From assembly GCF_000003815.2 (NCBI RefSeq), contig NC_049985.1:15778134-15842133 (forward strand): a stretch of 64,000 bases of DNA, in the 5' to 3' direction. Both the position numbers and the translations under genes were made by a program. The notes beneath the pieces were generated by a model, which worked only from the letters and a program-made list of their open reading frames with translations, had not been told where the DNA came from and searched no databases. This stretch comes from Branchiostoma floridae (lineage: Eukaryota > Chordata > Leptocardii > Amphioxiformes > Branchiostomatidae). Positions 1-12,100 of the stretch are shown piece after piece (the first letter of the stretch is position 1; every line of letters begins with the position of its first letter).

Positions 1-256
1 ATTGCAGGTTGAACTTTAAGTTCTCCTTGAAGTTAACCCAAGTAGCATCTATTGTAGTTACAGCAAAGCGAGTTTCTAAACTATATCGATATCAGATTTA
101 TGCAAAATGTAATACATTGTTTAAGAATATCTAAGTGGTGTTTTTGTCATTGGAAAGTAGGAAACAACTTCCTGAATCGTTTGGAAATACTGTATTTTTT
201 TTCACAGCGAGCACTGATTGATGGTCAGTTTTCCTGCAAAAAGTGGGTGTCTGATG

Positions 257-296
<40 letters not shown>

Positions 297-310
297 GGGG
301 GGGGGGGGGG
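257..310. repeat. (CA)n microsatellite followed by a 15-base G run
   Basis: About 18 CA units from 257 to 293, directly followed by AGA-type bases and an uninterrupted G run at 296-310. The lengths are likely polymorphic and sequencing-error prone. Several long ORFs across it are artefacts of the repeat. Confidence 0.95.
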
Positions 311-424
311 AGACAAAACGACATGGCGACCAAAGAGGATAACAGCGAGGCAAACCGTGAAAACCACGGGACAGTATAGGAAGACGAACAAAGCACCCCA
401 GAAAGACCCAGCCATGCATTTTAG

Positions 425-569
425 TAATCTCCAAGCAGATCCTATAATACGGTAGCATAAGAAAGCATCAAATTCTGGCCTAGGAGTGTGTTTCACTCCT
501 AGGCCGGCTTTACTCCTCTGTCAGCTTTTGATACTATCTTATGCTACCGTAGTATCTGCTTGGAGATTA
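425..569. mobile_element. foldback MITE with near-palindromic arms
   Basis: The ends are exact inverted repeats, TAATCTCCAAGCAGAT at 425-440 and its complement ending at 569. The arms continue imperfectly through the GGTAGCATAAG / CTTATGCTACC pair. The centre has its own hairpin (CCTAGGAGTG...CACTCCTAGG, 480-504). No coding capacity. Confidence 0.8.
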
Positions 570-898
570 GGTTAACACCTCTCGTTACACAATAGTTGGC
601 AATTCTAATGCTTTCAAATTAAGGTTAGCCGGTTTGTTTTTGGTTTCCCGCTGTTTTAGGGGCATGACGGATCGTTACTTCCAGTGCAAGACGTTGGCTT
701 GTGTTCATCGTGAACTCTTGGCCCCAAGACAGAAACGTTTACTGCGCTAATGTGACAGAATTGGATGCCAACACGAGTAACATGTACATAAGAAAGTGTT
801 CTACCACAAATCCTCTCCAATTTGTTAGTGTGAGTATACATTACAGGCACCAAGCCATAACTTGTAATGGAGAGACGACCAGAAGAAAATACAATCGA

Positions 899-1092
899 GA
901 TAGCCTCTACCAGGCTCCACAGATGGCTGGAAAAATAGTAACGTTACACATTGGCCGAATAGACAGATATAACATAGGTCACAAACTGTACACCTCGGCC
1001 AGCTAAATCCTCTGGCATGCTATCTGTCTATTTGGCCAACATTTATCATAATACTTTCCAGCGACCTGTGGAGCCTGGCAGAGGCTACAATC
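899..1092. mobile_element. inverted-repeat element with ~70 bp arms
   Basis: The left arm begins TAGCCTCTACCAGGCTCCAC (899) and runs to GAATAGACAGATA; the right arm is its complement, ending GTGGAGCCTGGCAGAGGCTA at 1092. A spacer of about 50 bp separates them. Looks like a non-autonomous terminal-inverted-repeat element; superfamily not assigned. Confidence 0.75.
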
Positions 1093-1148
1093 AAGGCAAC
1101 AAGGAAAGAAATGGCTCCAAGACAGGTACTCTATCCCGGAATCAGGAC

Positions 1149-1812
1149 GACTCGGACCATTACTAACTCGGCCCATTGAAAATCTGGTCAACTCGGACCA
1201 CCCCCATGTACCAGTCGGACCAAATTACTTAACTTTAAAAAAAAAGTTAATTTGACATTTCTTTGTACATTTGTACTAATATTATAAAGATTGTCCCCAG
1301 CTGCTACTATTAGAACGTCAGAAATTTCCTGGCCATACAGAGTCCCTTTGATCTGGTATCATATGTGCCGCAGGCGCCGGCGATATTAAAACCGCGATAT
1401 TAAAACAAAGTGGACACGGTCGGCTTGAAAACAATTCTTAATTAGCAATTAATCTTCAACAAGAATGACTCATACTCTGATCAATTCCCACATCTTATTT
1501 GTCTAAAGCTATTCCGAAGAGCAAGTAATGATAAAGTTTACTACTGTCCTCCATTAGAAGCGCCTCACACCTATCCACGTGTCCACACACGCTACGTATT
1601 TCGGGGTCAACGACCTGATGTGCTCCGCCCGGAATGCCGAAAGTTCCGATGAATTCCACAATCCAATCAATCCAACCTACAGTTTTCTCATTTCAGAGTA
1701 TATACATATAAAACTAGTGTTGGGGATTACATTTTCGAAAAAAAAATCAATTAAATAGCTGTCCAGGGGGATGGTCCGAGCTGTCCCGGTAGATGGGCCG
1801 AGTTGACACAGT
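1149..1812. repeat. sequence bounded by inverted CTCGGACC/CTCGGCCC motifs
   Basis: The left end has ACTCGGACCATTAC, AACTCGGCCCATTG and CAACTCGGACCACCCCC; the right end (1769-1812) has GGGGGATGGTCCGAG and GATGGGCCGAGTTGAC. The arms match only in part, so this is a decayed inverted-repeat element or a nested pair. The interior shows no gene. Confidence 0.4.
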
Positions 1813-2373
1813 TGTGTATTGATGTGTGTAGTAGCACAAAGTGGCTATTCATTATGAGACCGTTCCCAACATTTTTCATGTCTAAGGAGATTTAGAAGGC
1901 GTCAAATTGTGAGAATTTATGATCAAAGATAAATAAGCACATAATTTATAGAACAGTGATGCACATTCTTTAAAGTCTCGCTGAGTCTTTTCAGGTGCAC
2001 CACCCTCAAGGGCATCCGGTTATATTGGCTGTCAACTATCATTTACTCATCCTCTTTCATGTTCTGTTGTCCACTAGGATAACTTAAAACAAACAAAGCT
2101 GCCCCTGTACTTGTGTAAACAGGACTAATCGTGTTTTCTACCTCAGTAGCGCTCTCAAGAGTCTCATTATACTATTGGAATGTTTAAACGTCACTTGTCA
2201 AGTCAAGCATGGGCAAAATGCTTTACACAAAGCCTTAGTAAAGAGAAAACGAGATTTAATTACATAGTTAGGAGCACTGGGGTCACAGAAGGTCACACCT
2301 AGTGGTCATAAATGGAAAGACGCAGTGCTGTGACCTTGAACAAGGTGATGCATAAAAAAACTGTTGTCCATAG

Positions 2374-2517
2374 CTAGCCATTGTATTCCAACAAAATAGG
2401 TATAGTTGTCCTGAAAAGTTGATATGACAATGCACCAATGAGAAATGTCAAAATCACGCCCCCCCAATTCCTCCTTTGTTTGGTAGCTTCAACGCATTTG
2501 CCGTTTTTCACCTTCAT
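2374..2517 (-). CDS. possible small single-pass membrane protein (47 codons)
   Basis: From ATG at 2515-2517 to the stop at 2374, the ORF encodes a basic N-terminus (VKNGKCVEATKQRRN) followed by one hydrophobic segment, GGVILTFLIGALSYQLF, and TTIPILLEYNG. The frame stays open upstream to 2640 without an ATG and is Ser/Thr/Arg-rich there, so the ORF could be the last exon of a longer gene, possibly with a targeting sequence. I do not recognise a family. No promoter or splice evidence was found; it may be chance. Confidence 0.25.
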   Translation of the reverse strand: MKVKNGKCVEATKQRRNWGGVILTFLIGALSYQLFRTTIPILLEYNG

Positions 2518-2640
2518 GTTTGTTTGATAAAGTACTTCTGACCTTCGTGAGGTCAACGACCGAACCTGCAAACCCTGACTGTCGGTGGTGTACACTGGGC
2601 TTGAGAATGTTAGAAACGGCGACGTAAAACGCTTACACAA

Positions 2641-4798
2641 CCTCCAAACAATAGCACAAATTGAAACTTAACGTTATAAGTTTCAAATATATATTTCATC
2701 AAAGCCAAAGGAGTTACACGAGAATTATTGCTCAATGATCAACAGGCTGTCTCGCTGTTTGTAAGAAAATGTCGTATACGTTAGAGCAGAAAGTCTACGC
2801 ACATTATTCTTCATCCATATAGGGTTACTCTCATCTCTGTAGTTTTTCCCTTCATCTGTACGTTGTTTGGACATTTTTGTTTTCCTCCGGATCCGTCACA
2901 TACAAAAGAATGTCTAAAATTGACCTTGCAATTGCTTTTACAAAGGTTACATATGATCGGCAATCTTCGAAAAGGAATTGAAGGATATGATTTTGGTTTA
3001 ACTATTTGAAAAATGGCTGTCGTTTTATACTTTTCTCATTGTGTGTAGTAATTCTTGTGGCACAGAATGGTGGATCAAAGTGAACCTCTCACCTTTACCT
3101 GAAGATTCGGGTTTGTTTGGATATTGGATGTTTATTGGAGCACTTGTACCAGAGAAAAGGGTATATCGGGGATTCTTTTCAATCAAATGCCATCATCGCT
3201 CGCTATGGACATCCGAGATGAACATAACCGTTAGTAAGTTTGCTATACAATGTAGGCGTGGGATGCATTTCTTGTCCCTGTGAGACTTTAGTGTGCCAGT
3301 AGACGAGAGGGTGGAGATGGAATTGCACACCTCTCTTTCACCATAAAAAGTCATGTGCAGGTCAGGCAAACATTTTGCCGAACCCACCGGCAAGTGACTG
3401 TTTGCCTGCTCAGCTATCGGAAAGTCGACAGGAGAATCCGAAAACAATGTAGGGATAAACTTGCCACGCAATCTGCATGATACTCTAAATGTTATCCTTT
3501 TTACAAGAAGATGCAAATTTGTTTTCATTCATCAAAGCAAAAAACAAACAAAAAACAATCAGAGTTAAGTGCACCCTGGTGAACAATAGCCACAGGGTCA
3601 TTTATTTTGATTTATCGATGTGTAAACACAGGTGGCTAGACTTACAGGGATCACGTTACCTCTGGCGTTGCGCAGGTCAAACCTACAACAGGCCAGAGAG
3701 AGGAAGATCAAACTGGTACGAGGCGCCGTGACAATGTAACAGGTAGGATTCTAGACCTGTGATGTAGAAATTATGCAATCTGACAGGTACGTGTGGGGAA
3801 GGTTTAGTCAAACGTAGGCACAGAACAAGGGAAATTTAAAGTTTCGAACTACGTATGTGTCGCTACACTTCCAAGGGTAAAGTTAGCGTAGGGCGTACAT
3901 GAGTCGTTCGGAACCTTACGCGGAAACGAGGGACATTATGCTCCCAAGATGGGGAGCATAACTATAAAGTACAATGCATTATCTCACCTAGATGTCCATC
4001 AGAATTCATATCATGGCGACGCCCTTTTGAAAATCAGGAAAGAAGCGAGAAAAAACAGGGGTACGACAGGAGCTAAATCGGTGGTAGGAGCTGTATGTGT
4101 CGTCTCAGGCGGTCCTCAATGTAGGATAATAACGAAGAGACAGTATGAAACTTTTTGGCGAGAAATTCGGAAAGAAGTAGGTAGCAGCTCAATTGTCCTT
4201 GCTTTCTCTCTCTCTCTCTTGACATCACTGGTTTTCGTAAAGCGTCGACTGCAATAAAATGACTGTAAAGATTCGAGGATCTATGCACATTGATGCACTA
4301 TGCACTTTATCTATAGTATTATTGTGTCCCCAAACATGAGTTATGCCTCTTGCTGAAGCCTTAAGACCTTTTGATGAACGACTCTCGTAGTGTGTACATG
4401 GCAACTGCCAAGAAGAGTTGCTGCCATTTTGCACTGAGCTTATTCAAGGCACGTTTTCATAAACAAAGACAAGCTTTTGTTCCCTGCCATGGCCCAACAA
4501 TGTTCCCCGGTAACCAAGTACACGTTTGTATTTATGATCAGCCAACGATGGCAGGCGGAATCAATGGCGTCATGTACTTAGAAGAACAACTAAAAAGACA
4601 ACCATTGAGGAATATTACCGCCTCGACATTTCCTTTTTGTGTCGACATCTTTCCGTTACATTATTACACATTAAAAAACAATCTAAGAGTTAGATGCTAT
4701 GGCTACGCCCTATAAATTCCTTGTGAATTTACTTTCAGACAGCTTTGCTTATCAGTCATAATTTCTTAATCCTTAATCCAGGAGAGGTGATCAAAGTC
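2641..4798. other. intergenic region upstream of the TPR-TIR gene
   Basis: No ORF here looks like a real exon: the 80-114 codon ORFs have no recognisable motifs. A splice acceptor-like ccag at about 4781 just before GAGAGG and the ATG suggests that a 5' UTR exon lies somewhere in this stretch, but I could not place it or a TATA box. Confidence 0.4.
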
Positions 4799-7439
4799 AT
4801 GTCGCATCTAAAAGAAAATCCCTCCTTTGGAGAGATGGACGTACAATTGCAAGCTGATACTTCAGTCGTTACTGAAGGTAAGTCTCTAGCCTTGACATAC
4901 CCTGCGCTGGCAAGGGATAGACATTATCATCATATGAGAACACTTTTGTTTTGAGTAAGTGATTTCTGAACTTAGATAGGGACGATTTAGAACCTTTGTG
5001 TATAAACTCCACCAGTTGTAGATAATTGCCCACTGTTGTTTTGACCTTTGAAAGAAAATATGTACTAAAAACAACCACTTTGTGATTTATTCAGGTGATA
5101 CCAATAAACCAATCTTGGAGCACAAGCCTGGCCACTTCCATCTACCACTGACCATACTGCGTCCATCTTCGGACAAGCGAGACATTCAGTTGAAAAAAGA
5201 GAGGCTTTCAGATCAACTCAAGAACCCAGATGAAGTTGAATTTACAAAATTTGCTCTCCTAAACTTCATCAGTGCTTTTGAATATGCCTTACAGCATACA
5301 GAGGAGGCAAGGGAGACGGCTAAACAAGTTTAAGAGAAGGATCCAAATAACTTAAATGCTCTTGCAAATTTGGCATACATAAACAGAGAGTCGGGTCTGG
5401 AAAGCCAAGCAATACCACTGGAGACTACATATAATAATGTATTAAAGCAAGATAACAGAGATATAACAATGGCTTGTGTGGCACGCTCAATGGCAGAGCA
5501 GGCATTTGCCCTAACTTACAACTGCTTTGACAAAGATGAAGATGATGAAGGTACAGAGCAGACTGAGAAATTTCTCCAGGCTGAAAATCTTTATCAGAGT
5601 GCTATCAGAATTGGAAATGCAGTTGCCCAGGCCCGAGAGAAAATGACATGGTCATTTTTCAGAGCATTCAACAATAAGAGAATCCTTTCACAATACCTTA
5701 CCGTTTCAGTTCACAAGTATGATGAGGAAGTGAAAGAAAAGATTACTACAAATCTGGATAAAACTATTGCTGGTTTTGCTGAAGTTCTACGTCAAGAACA
5801 TACTCCACTGTACAAAGCACAAGCACTTGTCTACATGAGATGTGTGATGTCCAGGACAGAGCATGCAGTGCAGCACATGTATCTTCAAGATCTACAGATA
5901 GATATTACAAGATCTAAGGAAGAAGTAACAGCCTTTCTACAAGTGTGGCCAGTCAAGTATGCCATAGATTTAGTGAAAAATAATCATCGTGTTCTGAACA
6001 CAATGGCTCTTGCACTGAAAAGTGAAAATGCTGCAGAAGCAGAAGCTACAATACAAGTATCCTTGAAAACAGAGAGTGATCCTAACATCAACTGGTATGG
6101 CTACCTATTAAAAGGAGAGCTTGCCTTGGAGAAGTACAAACGTACCACAAAGGAACATCCCCAGAGTAAGGGAGACCCAGATAACATTGAACTTTTGAAC
6201 AGTTCTATATCAAATCTAAAAACATGTTTGGAAGGTATGAAATCATCAAGAAACTATAACGTGTTAGGAGAAGCCATAATGAAGTTAGCATTTTCAAAAT
6301 CTTGCACAGTCCTCCATACAGATGATAACAGGGAGACCGAGGCTAATACGCAGCTGACACAGGCACTCCACTGTTTCAATGAAGCTCTTAAAAAGGACCA
6401 CGGGGCAAGACATCCTACAACACACAGTCTCCGTGCTGAGTGCTTAAAGCACCTTGGGGAAGAAAAGCAGGCAGTGGAAAGTTGGAAAAGGGCTGTTGAA
6501 TTGGATAGGGAGTCAACCACATACTGGGGAAACATCAAATCACTGCTGGCTATGCTTCTTAATCAATGCAGAGAGGTAAAAGACGCCAAAGTCAGGCAGC
6601 CGGCTGTGGCAGAGACAGCCTTCTTTTTGAGGGTGGCACTATCCAAGTATCATCTGGTCAGCAACAAATTTCTACCCAAACTTGTGAAGCAGTTTCCTGA
6701 GCAATTTCTGCAAACAGCTGACTACTTTAAGACCACAAATGACTTTACTATGGCAAGGAGAGTTTTGGACTATGTTAACCAGGTGAGTCAAACGTTCAGA
6801 TGGCCTCCACCTCTCAATCAGGAGATTAAAGAAAGAAGGCGGCGAATAGAGCAAGAGGTAGATGAATGTGAAGAAGCCATTAAAATGCAAGAGCCAGGAA
6901 GCATGGAACATGAGCAGACAGCTGCCAGTGATGTGAGTAAGAAAGGAGCAATAGGAGGGGAAGTCCTAGAGGAACGTCTCCCAGCCACTGAAGAGCAGAA
7001 AGAATACATGCCACCAGAAGTAGAGAATGCCAAGAACGCCAAGGGCTTTGACTATGACTTTTTCGTCATCCACAGTGCTAAAGATGCAGAGTGGGTAAAC
7101 TACACCCTCCTTTCTAAACTAGAGGGTGAACATTACCTTAAAGGTTGCATTGCTGATAGAGACTTCCAACTTGGAAAATATGTTCTAGACAATATCACAG
7201 CAGCCATAAAGAAAAGTGCAAAGGTGCTGATCATCATCACACCAGATCTTGTACAAAGTAAATGGTGTAAACATGAAATGAAGGAAGCACTTCATGCGAA
7301 GGTAGAGGAGGGCACAGAGTCAGTCATCCCCATTCTCCTGATGGACTGTGAGGTTCCCAATGAGCTTAAGAACATTACATACTTGGATGCACGGAAGCAC
7401 TTCGACTGGGAGCACCTCTTGCGAGACATTCAGCAATGA
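4799..7439 (+). CDS. TTC22-like TPR protein with C-terminal TIR domain; frame interrupted by one in-frame TAA
   Basis: Two exons, join(4799..4877,5095..7439), with donor CTGAAG|gtaagt and acceptor ttattcag|GTG in matching phase. The 807-codon frame is open except for TAA at 5331-5333 (codon 106). The N-terminus resembles vertebrate TTC22: KPGHFHLPLTILRPSSDK and NNLNALANLAYI match PGHFHL and NLNAWANLAH there. TPR-type helices follow (for example HLGEEKQAVESWKRAVELDR), then a charged linker near codon 603 (KERRRRIEQEVDECEEAIK). Codons about 678-807 form a TIR domain. TIR proteins act in innate immune signalling or as NAD-cleaving enzymes; the TPR part would be a scaffold. A 5' UTR exon may lie upstream, since ccag|GAGAGG sits just before the ATG. 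It may be a pseudogene, a null allele, or carry a sequencing error at the TAA. Confidence 0.85.
7047..7436 (+). other. TIR domain of the TPR-TIR protein
   Basis: Box 1 is FDYDFFVIHSAKDAEW, box 2 lies around ADRDFQLGKYVLDNI, and KVLIIITPDLVQSKWCKHEM carries the WCxxE signature (Trp codon 7263-7265, Glu codon 7275-7277). In SARM1-type TIR enzymes the catalytic Glu lies in an equivalent WxxxE context. The end, ARKHFDWEHLL, resembles the box 3 FW region. The WC form and box 2 look closer to TLR/MyD88-type TIRs than to plant or bacterial ones, so adaptor function is as likely as NADase activity. Confidence 0.9.
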
Positions 7440-9161
7440 AAACATTGTACCAAATAAGTAATAAGAATTCAGCACATGAGATTTATACCAGCCCTGCAAT
7501 TGCATAATTTTCACAATTTGGTCACACAAAAATATGATAAAGATACTGGTAAACCAATGCGTCATACTAATTACAAGCGCTAAACTCAAGAGTGGTTTAA
7601 TTTTGTTCTGCTGTAGGACAACATCGATATTTTCAGCAAAGCTAGCAGCACAGTACCATTATTACTACTACTACACATTGTATACCTAGCACTATACTAC
7701 TGCTAGTGGCACAAAAGCCCAATGTACAAATGTATATGGTATTTCTAGCATGTGGTTTCTCAAGTGACTTTATTTTGACAGGTCTGAGATTGTGCCCACA
7801 ATAATAACATTAGACAAAGATAGTGTAAGATCTCCAACTTTATTCTTACTCAAATCAAAAAATATTCTGAAATCTTCAAGATAACCGTTGCTATCATAAC
7901 CTTGTCGGCTTCAGAAAGAGGAGCTATCTTACATATGCACATCAACTTGATGTAGAAACTGTAGTACATGTATAAGGTGTCTATATCCTTACAATATACC
8001 TGATAGCTCTGCAAAGAGAAGCACTAACTCCTGATTACACATTGATTATTAAACTCTGTGCACAGTCTTTTGTCTAGTATTACATGGCTCTGTGACATCT
8101 AGGCGTAAACTAATAGAAAAGAAAAGATCAGATTCTGTAAACCAAATTGCAAGCTAATGGCTGAAAAAGCAACAAATAACTGTAACATATTGCTGGCTTT
8201 CTATGACTACATGTAAACATTTCCTGCTCAACACAAACCATTACAGAATTGAGCTTCTCTGGAAGTCCTGCGATGTAGTGTTGGAGGAAGTAACACTGTT
8301 TGTAGATGTATGGAACCTGGGAGCTTAGGTCAACTCAGGTCAGCTGTAACCATGGAAACAGGGTGATTGACACATCTGTTGCCACGTTACACCTGATAAA
8401 TCTGTGGCACTGTTGAGTTTTGCAGATGAAGTAGGTTGTCATGGTATGTACATTATGAGTATGAGCATGGATGCCAGCAATTCTCCATTGCACAGGCTGT
8501 ATTTCAGCTGACAAGCAGCAGGGTCATAGGTCATACCGTCTACACAGGGTGTGGTCACTATACAGTTGTGTACAAAGTCTGCTCACAAACTGACATGTAG
8601 AAATCTTAAAGGTCTGATCTATCGAGTCTACACAGCGGAGGTAAGTGGAGATAGAAATCGAGATATGTCTACTAAAATAGATCTTCTATTTGTGTTCTTT
8701 TCGTGATTTATACAAGTTTAGAGGTGTTTTTCTTTTTACTTTCTACAGTAAAGGTATAGTCACCTTGATACAAAGAGAAAGAGGAGCCTCTTAGTAGTTT
8801 ACACTCTTGACTCTTTTCCCTTGGCTTTAAGTACTTTGAGAAGTTACAATCTTGCCTCGGTTCAAGAAGTTCCACATATATCCATGGATTCTTGAACACT
8901 TGGCATATCAGTGACAATCTTTATCTACTCATATAGATTTTTGTATAAAAACTTCCAGCCATCGTTGTTGGAGTCAGAGTTCTTGACTGCAGCTGTACAT
9001 TCGACTTTACAATCATGCACTTCTCACAACTCTGTTAGTAGTATCTTTTCTTTTCTCCAGAGCTCTGATCAGGTCTCTATAAAGACTCTTGTGACCATTG
9101 AAGGAGTGAATATGTCTGCCTGATTTGTTCAGAAGGTAGCTGGGGTATAGTTGTGGGCTCT
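7440..9161. other. tail-to-tail intergenic region and both 3' UTRs
   Basis: Lies between the TGA of the plus-strand gene (7439) and the TGA of MYCBP2 (9162). It contains no credible coding sequence. ATTAAA at 8048-8053 is a possible plus-strand poly(A) signal. TTTATT at 7839-7844 and 7769-7774 are possible minus-strand AATAAA signals. If both are used the transcripts would overlap. Confidence 0.5.
7839..7844 (-). terminator. candidate MYCBP2 poly(A) signal AATAAA
   Basis: TTTATT on the plus strand gives AATAAA on the minus strand, about 1.3 kb past the MYCBP2 stop. A second candidate is at 7769-7774. Motif only; not proven. Confidence 0.3.
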
Positions 9162-12100
9162 TCAGAAAGTGTGGGCATTTCTGCACACACCACAGCCGAG
9201 AGCGAACTCTTCCCCTGTGGGGGGGTGGGTGACGTGGAGAGGACACTCATCCCCTTCCAGCTGTTTCCCTCGGGGACCTGCAAACAAGAGAGATATCATC
9301 AAGTTAGGGCTTTGATGAATGTATGTATTGAAAATTTGCAGGGCTTTTGAATTTTTCCCAGCAAAATTTTAGACTACAACCTGGTACTAGTTAAGCTTGA
9401 TCCTAGGTATCATACATTCACAAAAGCAATTTTCCTTTCATGTCAGCTTCTCTCTACGCTATCCTCCATCACTGGAAAATACATCTAGGTCTCTTTCCAA
9501 TCTAAGCCTTCTGAGACATGTGTATATACACATTAATACCTAAAAAATCTCACACTTTCAACAGAGCCATGGTCTGGAGAATAGTCGCCATAATCAAATA
9601 CCCATCATGGTACAACAACAAAAAAGAAAGAAATGCCACTGTAGTTCCAGAACAAATTGTAGTGCCCAAACCCACACTCTCTTTCTCACATCAAAATCTA
9701 TCTGCCACAAAAATTTTGAAAGTTATTGCTAGCCAAAATATCCAGAAACACAGACAGACAGACACACAGACAGACACACCAAAAAACAAAACAAAACAAC
9801 CCTTGTCACAGACTCTGAGGTAAAACTAAGGATTGATGCTTTACATGTGCCCACCTGCTGGACAGTGAGGTAGTTCTTGTTTGGGGATGTTGGTGACCCG
9901 TTGGAAGTCGTCGTGGCAGGGGTTACAGAAGTGAAAATAAAGATTACTGCCATCCTTACCTGCTGGACAGTGAGGTAGTTCTTGTTTGGGGATGTTGGTG
10001 ACCCGTTGGAAGTCGTCGTGGCAGGGGTTACAGAAGTGAAAATAAAGATTACTGCCATCCTTACCTGCTGGACAGTGAGGTAGTTCTTGTTTGGGGATGT
10101 TGGTGACCCGTTGGAAGTCATCGTGGCAGGGGTTACAAAAGTGAAACTAAGGATTACTGCCATCCTTACCTGCTGGACAGTGAGGTAGTTCTTGTTTGGG
10201 GATGTTGGTGACCCGTTGGAAGTCGTCGTGACAGGGGTTACAGAAGTGGGTGGTGCCGAAGCAGAAGAAGACAGCGACGGAGCAGCAGTACCGACACTTG
10301 TACTCCAGGAAGTCTGTGCCGTGCTTGGGACACATCTGGGGGGAGAACAAGTGTTATCTGACTGTATGAATAATGCATGACGTTTTAAAAATTTCAGTAT
10401 TTACCAAATTCTTATGGGAGATTTGTAAACTTACGCTAACAAGTGTACACATGTTCTGGGGCCAGTAGGTGCTTATAACTATTGTTGGAACTAGAAAGGC
10501 CGACATTTGCTTGAGAGCAAATACAGCATATTTCAGCCATCTCCCTCATGAAACAATAGGCCTTGAGGTCGTTGACCCCTTTGGCCATTGGAAAATGACC
10601 AAAAAAATCCCAAATATATCATTTTAAAGTAGTCCATGCCAAAAATTATACATGGGTCATTTGAATAGATATCTAGAGCACCCCTTTACCAATTTACGGG
10701 TCATTAGGTTGTAAATCGAGGGAACAGGAGCCAAAAATGTCCAAATTTTGTCAAAAAATTGCCATAAAATCGCAAAATTAAGCATTTTGTTGTACCGTAT
10801 GGGAAAACTTTTATTGAATTTATGTGCACATAATTGAAGGGCACTTTTATACCAACTTTCAGATCATTTGGTTGTAAAACGAGGCTACAGGAGCCAAAAA
10901 TGTCCTTTTTTGGTAAAAAAATGGCCAAAAATCGCAAAATTAAGTATTTTGTTGTACCGTATGGGAAAACTTTTATTGAATTTATGTGCACATAATTAAA
11001 GGGCACTTTTATACCAAATTTCAGATCATTTGGTTGTAAAACGAGGGAACAGGAGCCAAAAATGTCCTTTTTTTGGTCAAAAAATGGCCAAAAATCGCAA
11101 AATTAAGCATTTTGTTGTACCGTATGGGAAAACTTTTATTGAATTTATGTGCACATAATTGAAGGGCACTTTTATACCAAATTTCAGATCATTTGGTTGT
11201 AAAACGAGGCTACAGGAGCCACAAATGTTCTTTTTTGGTCAAAAAATGGCCAAAAATCGCAAAATTAAGCATTTTGTTGTACCGTATGCCAAAACTGTAA
11301 TTGAATCTAGGTGAGCATATGATCAAGGCACCTCTGTACCAAATTTCATGTCATTCGGCTGTAATACCAGGGTACAGGAGCCCAAAATATACATAAAAAT
11401 TGACAAAAACCTCAATAAAATCATTTCAAAGGCAGATATGAAAAAAATGAAAAAAACACCTGAGGGTATTGGCTTACTCTACCTTTGTGCCAAATTTCAA
11501 GTCAATCGGTTAAAAAATGGCGGAGTTGATTCGATTTGAAGATTTGACAGGAGAAAGAAAGAAAGAAAGAAACACTAGAAAGGCCGACATTTGCTTAGGA
11601 GCAAATACAGCATATTGCAATCCATCTTCATCCTTGAAAAAATCCCAAAATTCAACAATTTGAAGTAATGTTTGCTCAAAGGGAAAATGAAGTACTGTGG
11701 GCACTTGTCCTACACACCTCCATGCCGAATTTTAGGTCATTTGGTTTCAATATAAGGGCATGGGAGCCAGAAATATACATTTTTTAGTTTAGAATGGCTA
11801 AAAACCCCAAAATAACTCATTTTATAATTGCTCTATGAAGAAAGTGTTGATGGGTCCTGTTGTCATATGTCCTATTTACCTTTGTACCAAATTTCAGGTT
11901 AGTTTGTTTACATACAAGGGCATAGAAGCCAAAAATATACATTTTTAGTCAAAAATGACTGAAACCCCCCAAATAACTAATTTTTGAAGTGATCTATGAA
12001 GAAAGTGTTAATGGGACCCTGTGAGCATATGCTCAATGCACCTCTGTACCAAATTTCAGGTCATTTGGTTTCTATACAAGGGCATAGGAGCATAAAATAT

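Noticed and set aside
100-496. Overlapping ORFs on both strands across the CA/G repeat
   Set aside because: Their length comes from the microsatellite (His-Thr or Cys-Val runs); no start context or homology.
3949-4257. 102-codon plus-strand ORF upstream of the TPR-TIR gene
   Set aside because: No recognisable domain, no splice context linking it to the gene, composition like its surroundings.
5327-5340. A mini-intron removing the TAA (gt...ag around 5328-5339)
   Set aside because: It would be about 12 nt, far too short for spliceosomal removal.
9729-10163. 144-codon minus-strand ORF over the 105 bp repeats
   Set aside because: Wrong frame relative to the MYCBP2 exon; open only because the unit is a multiple of three.
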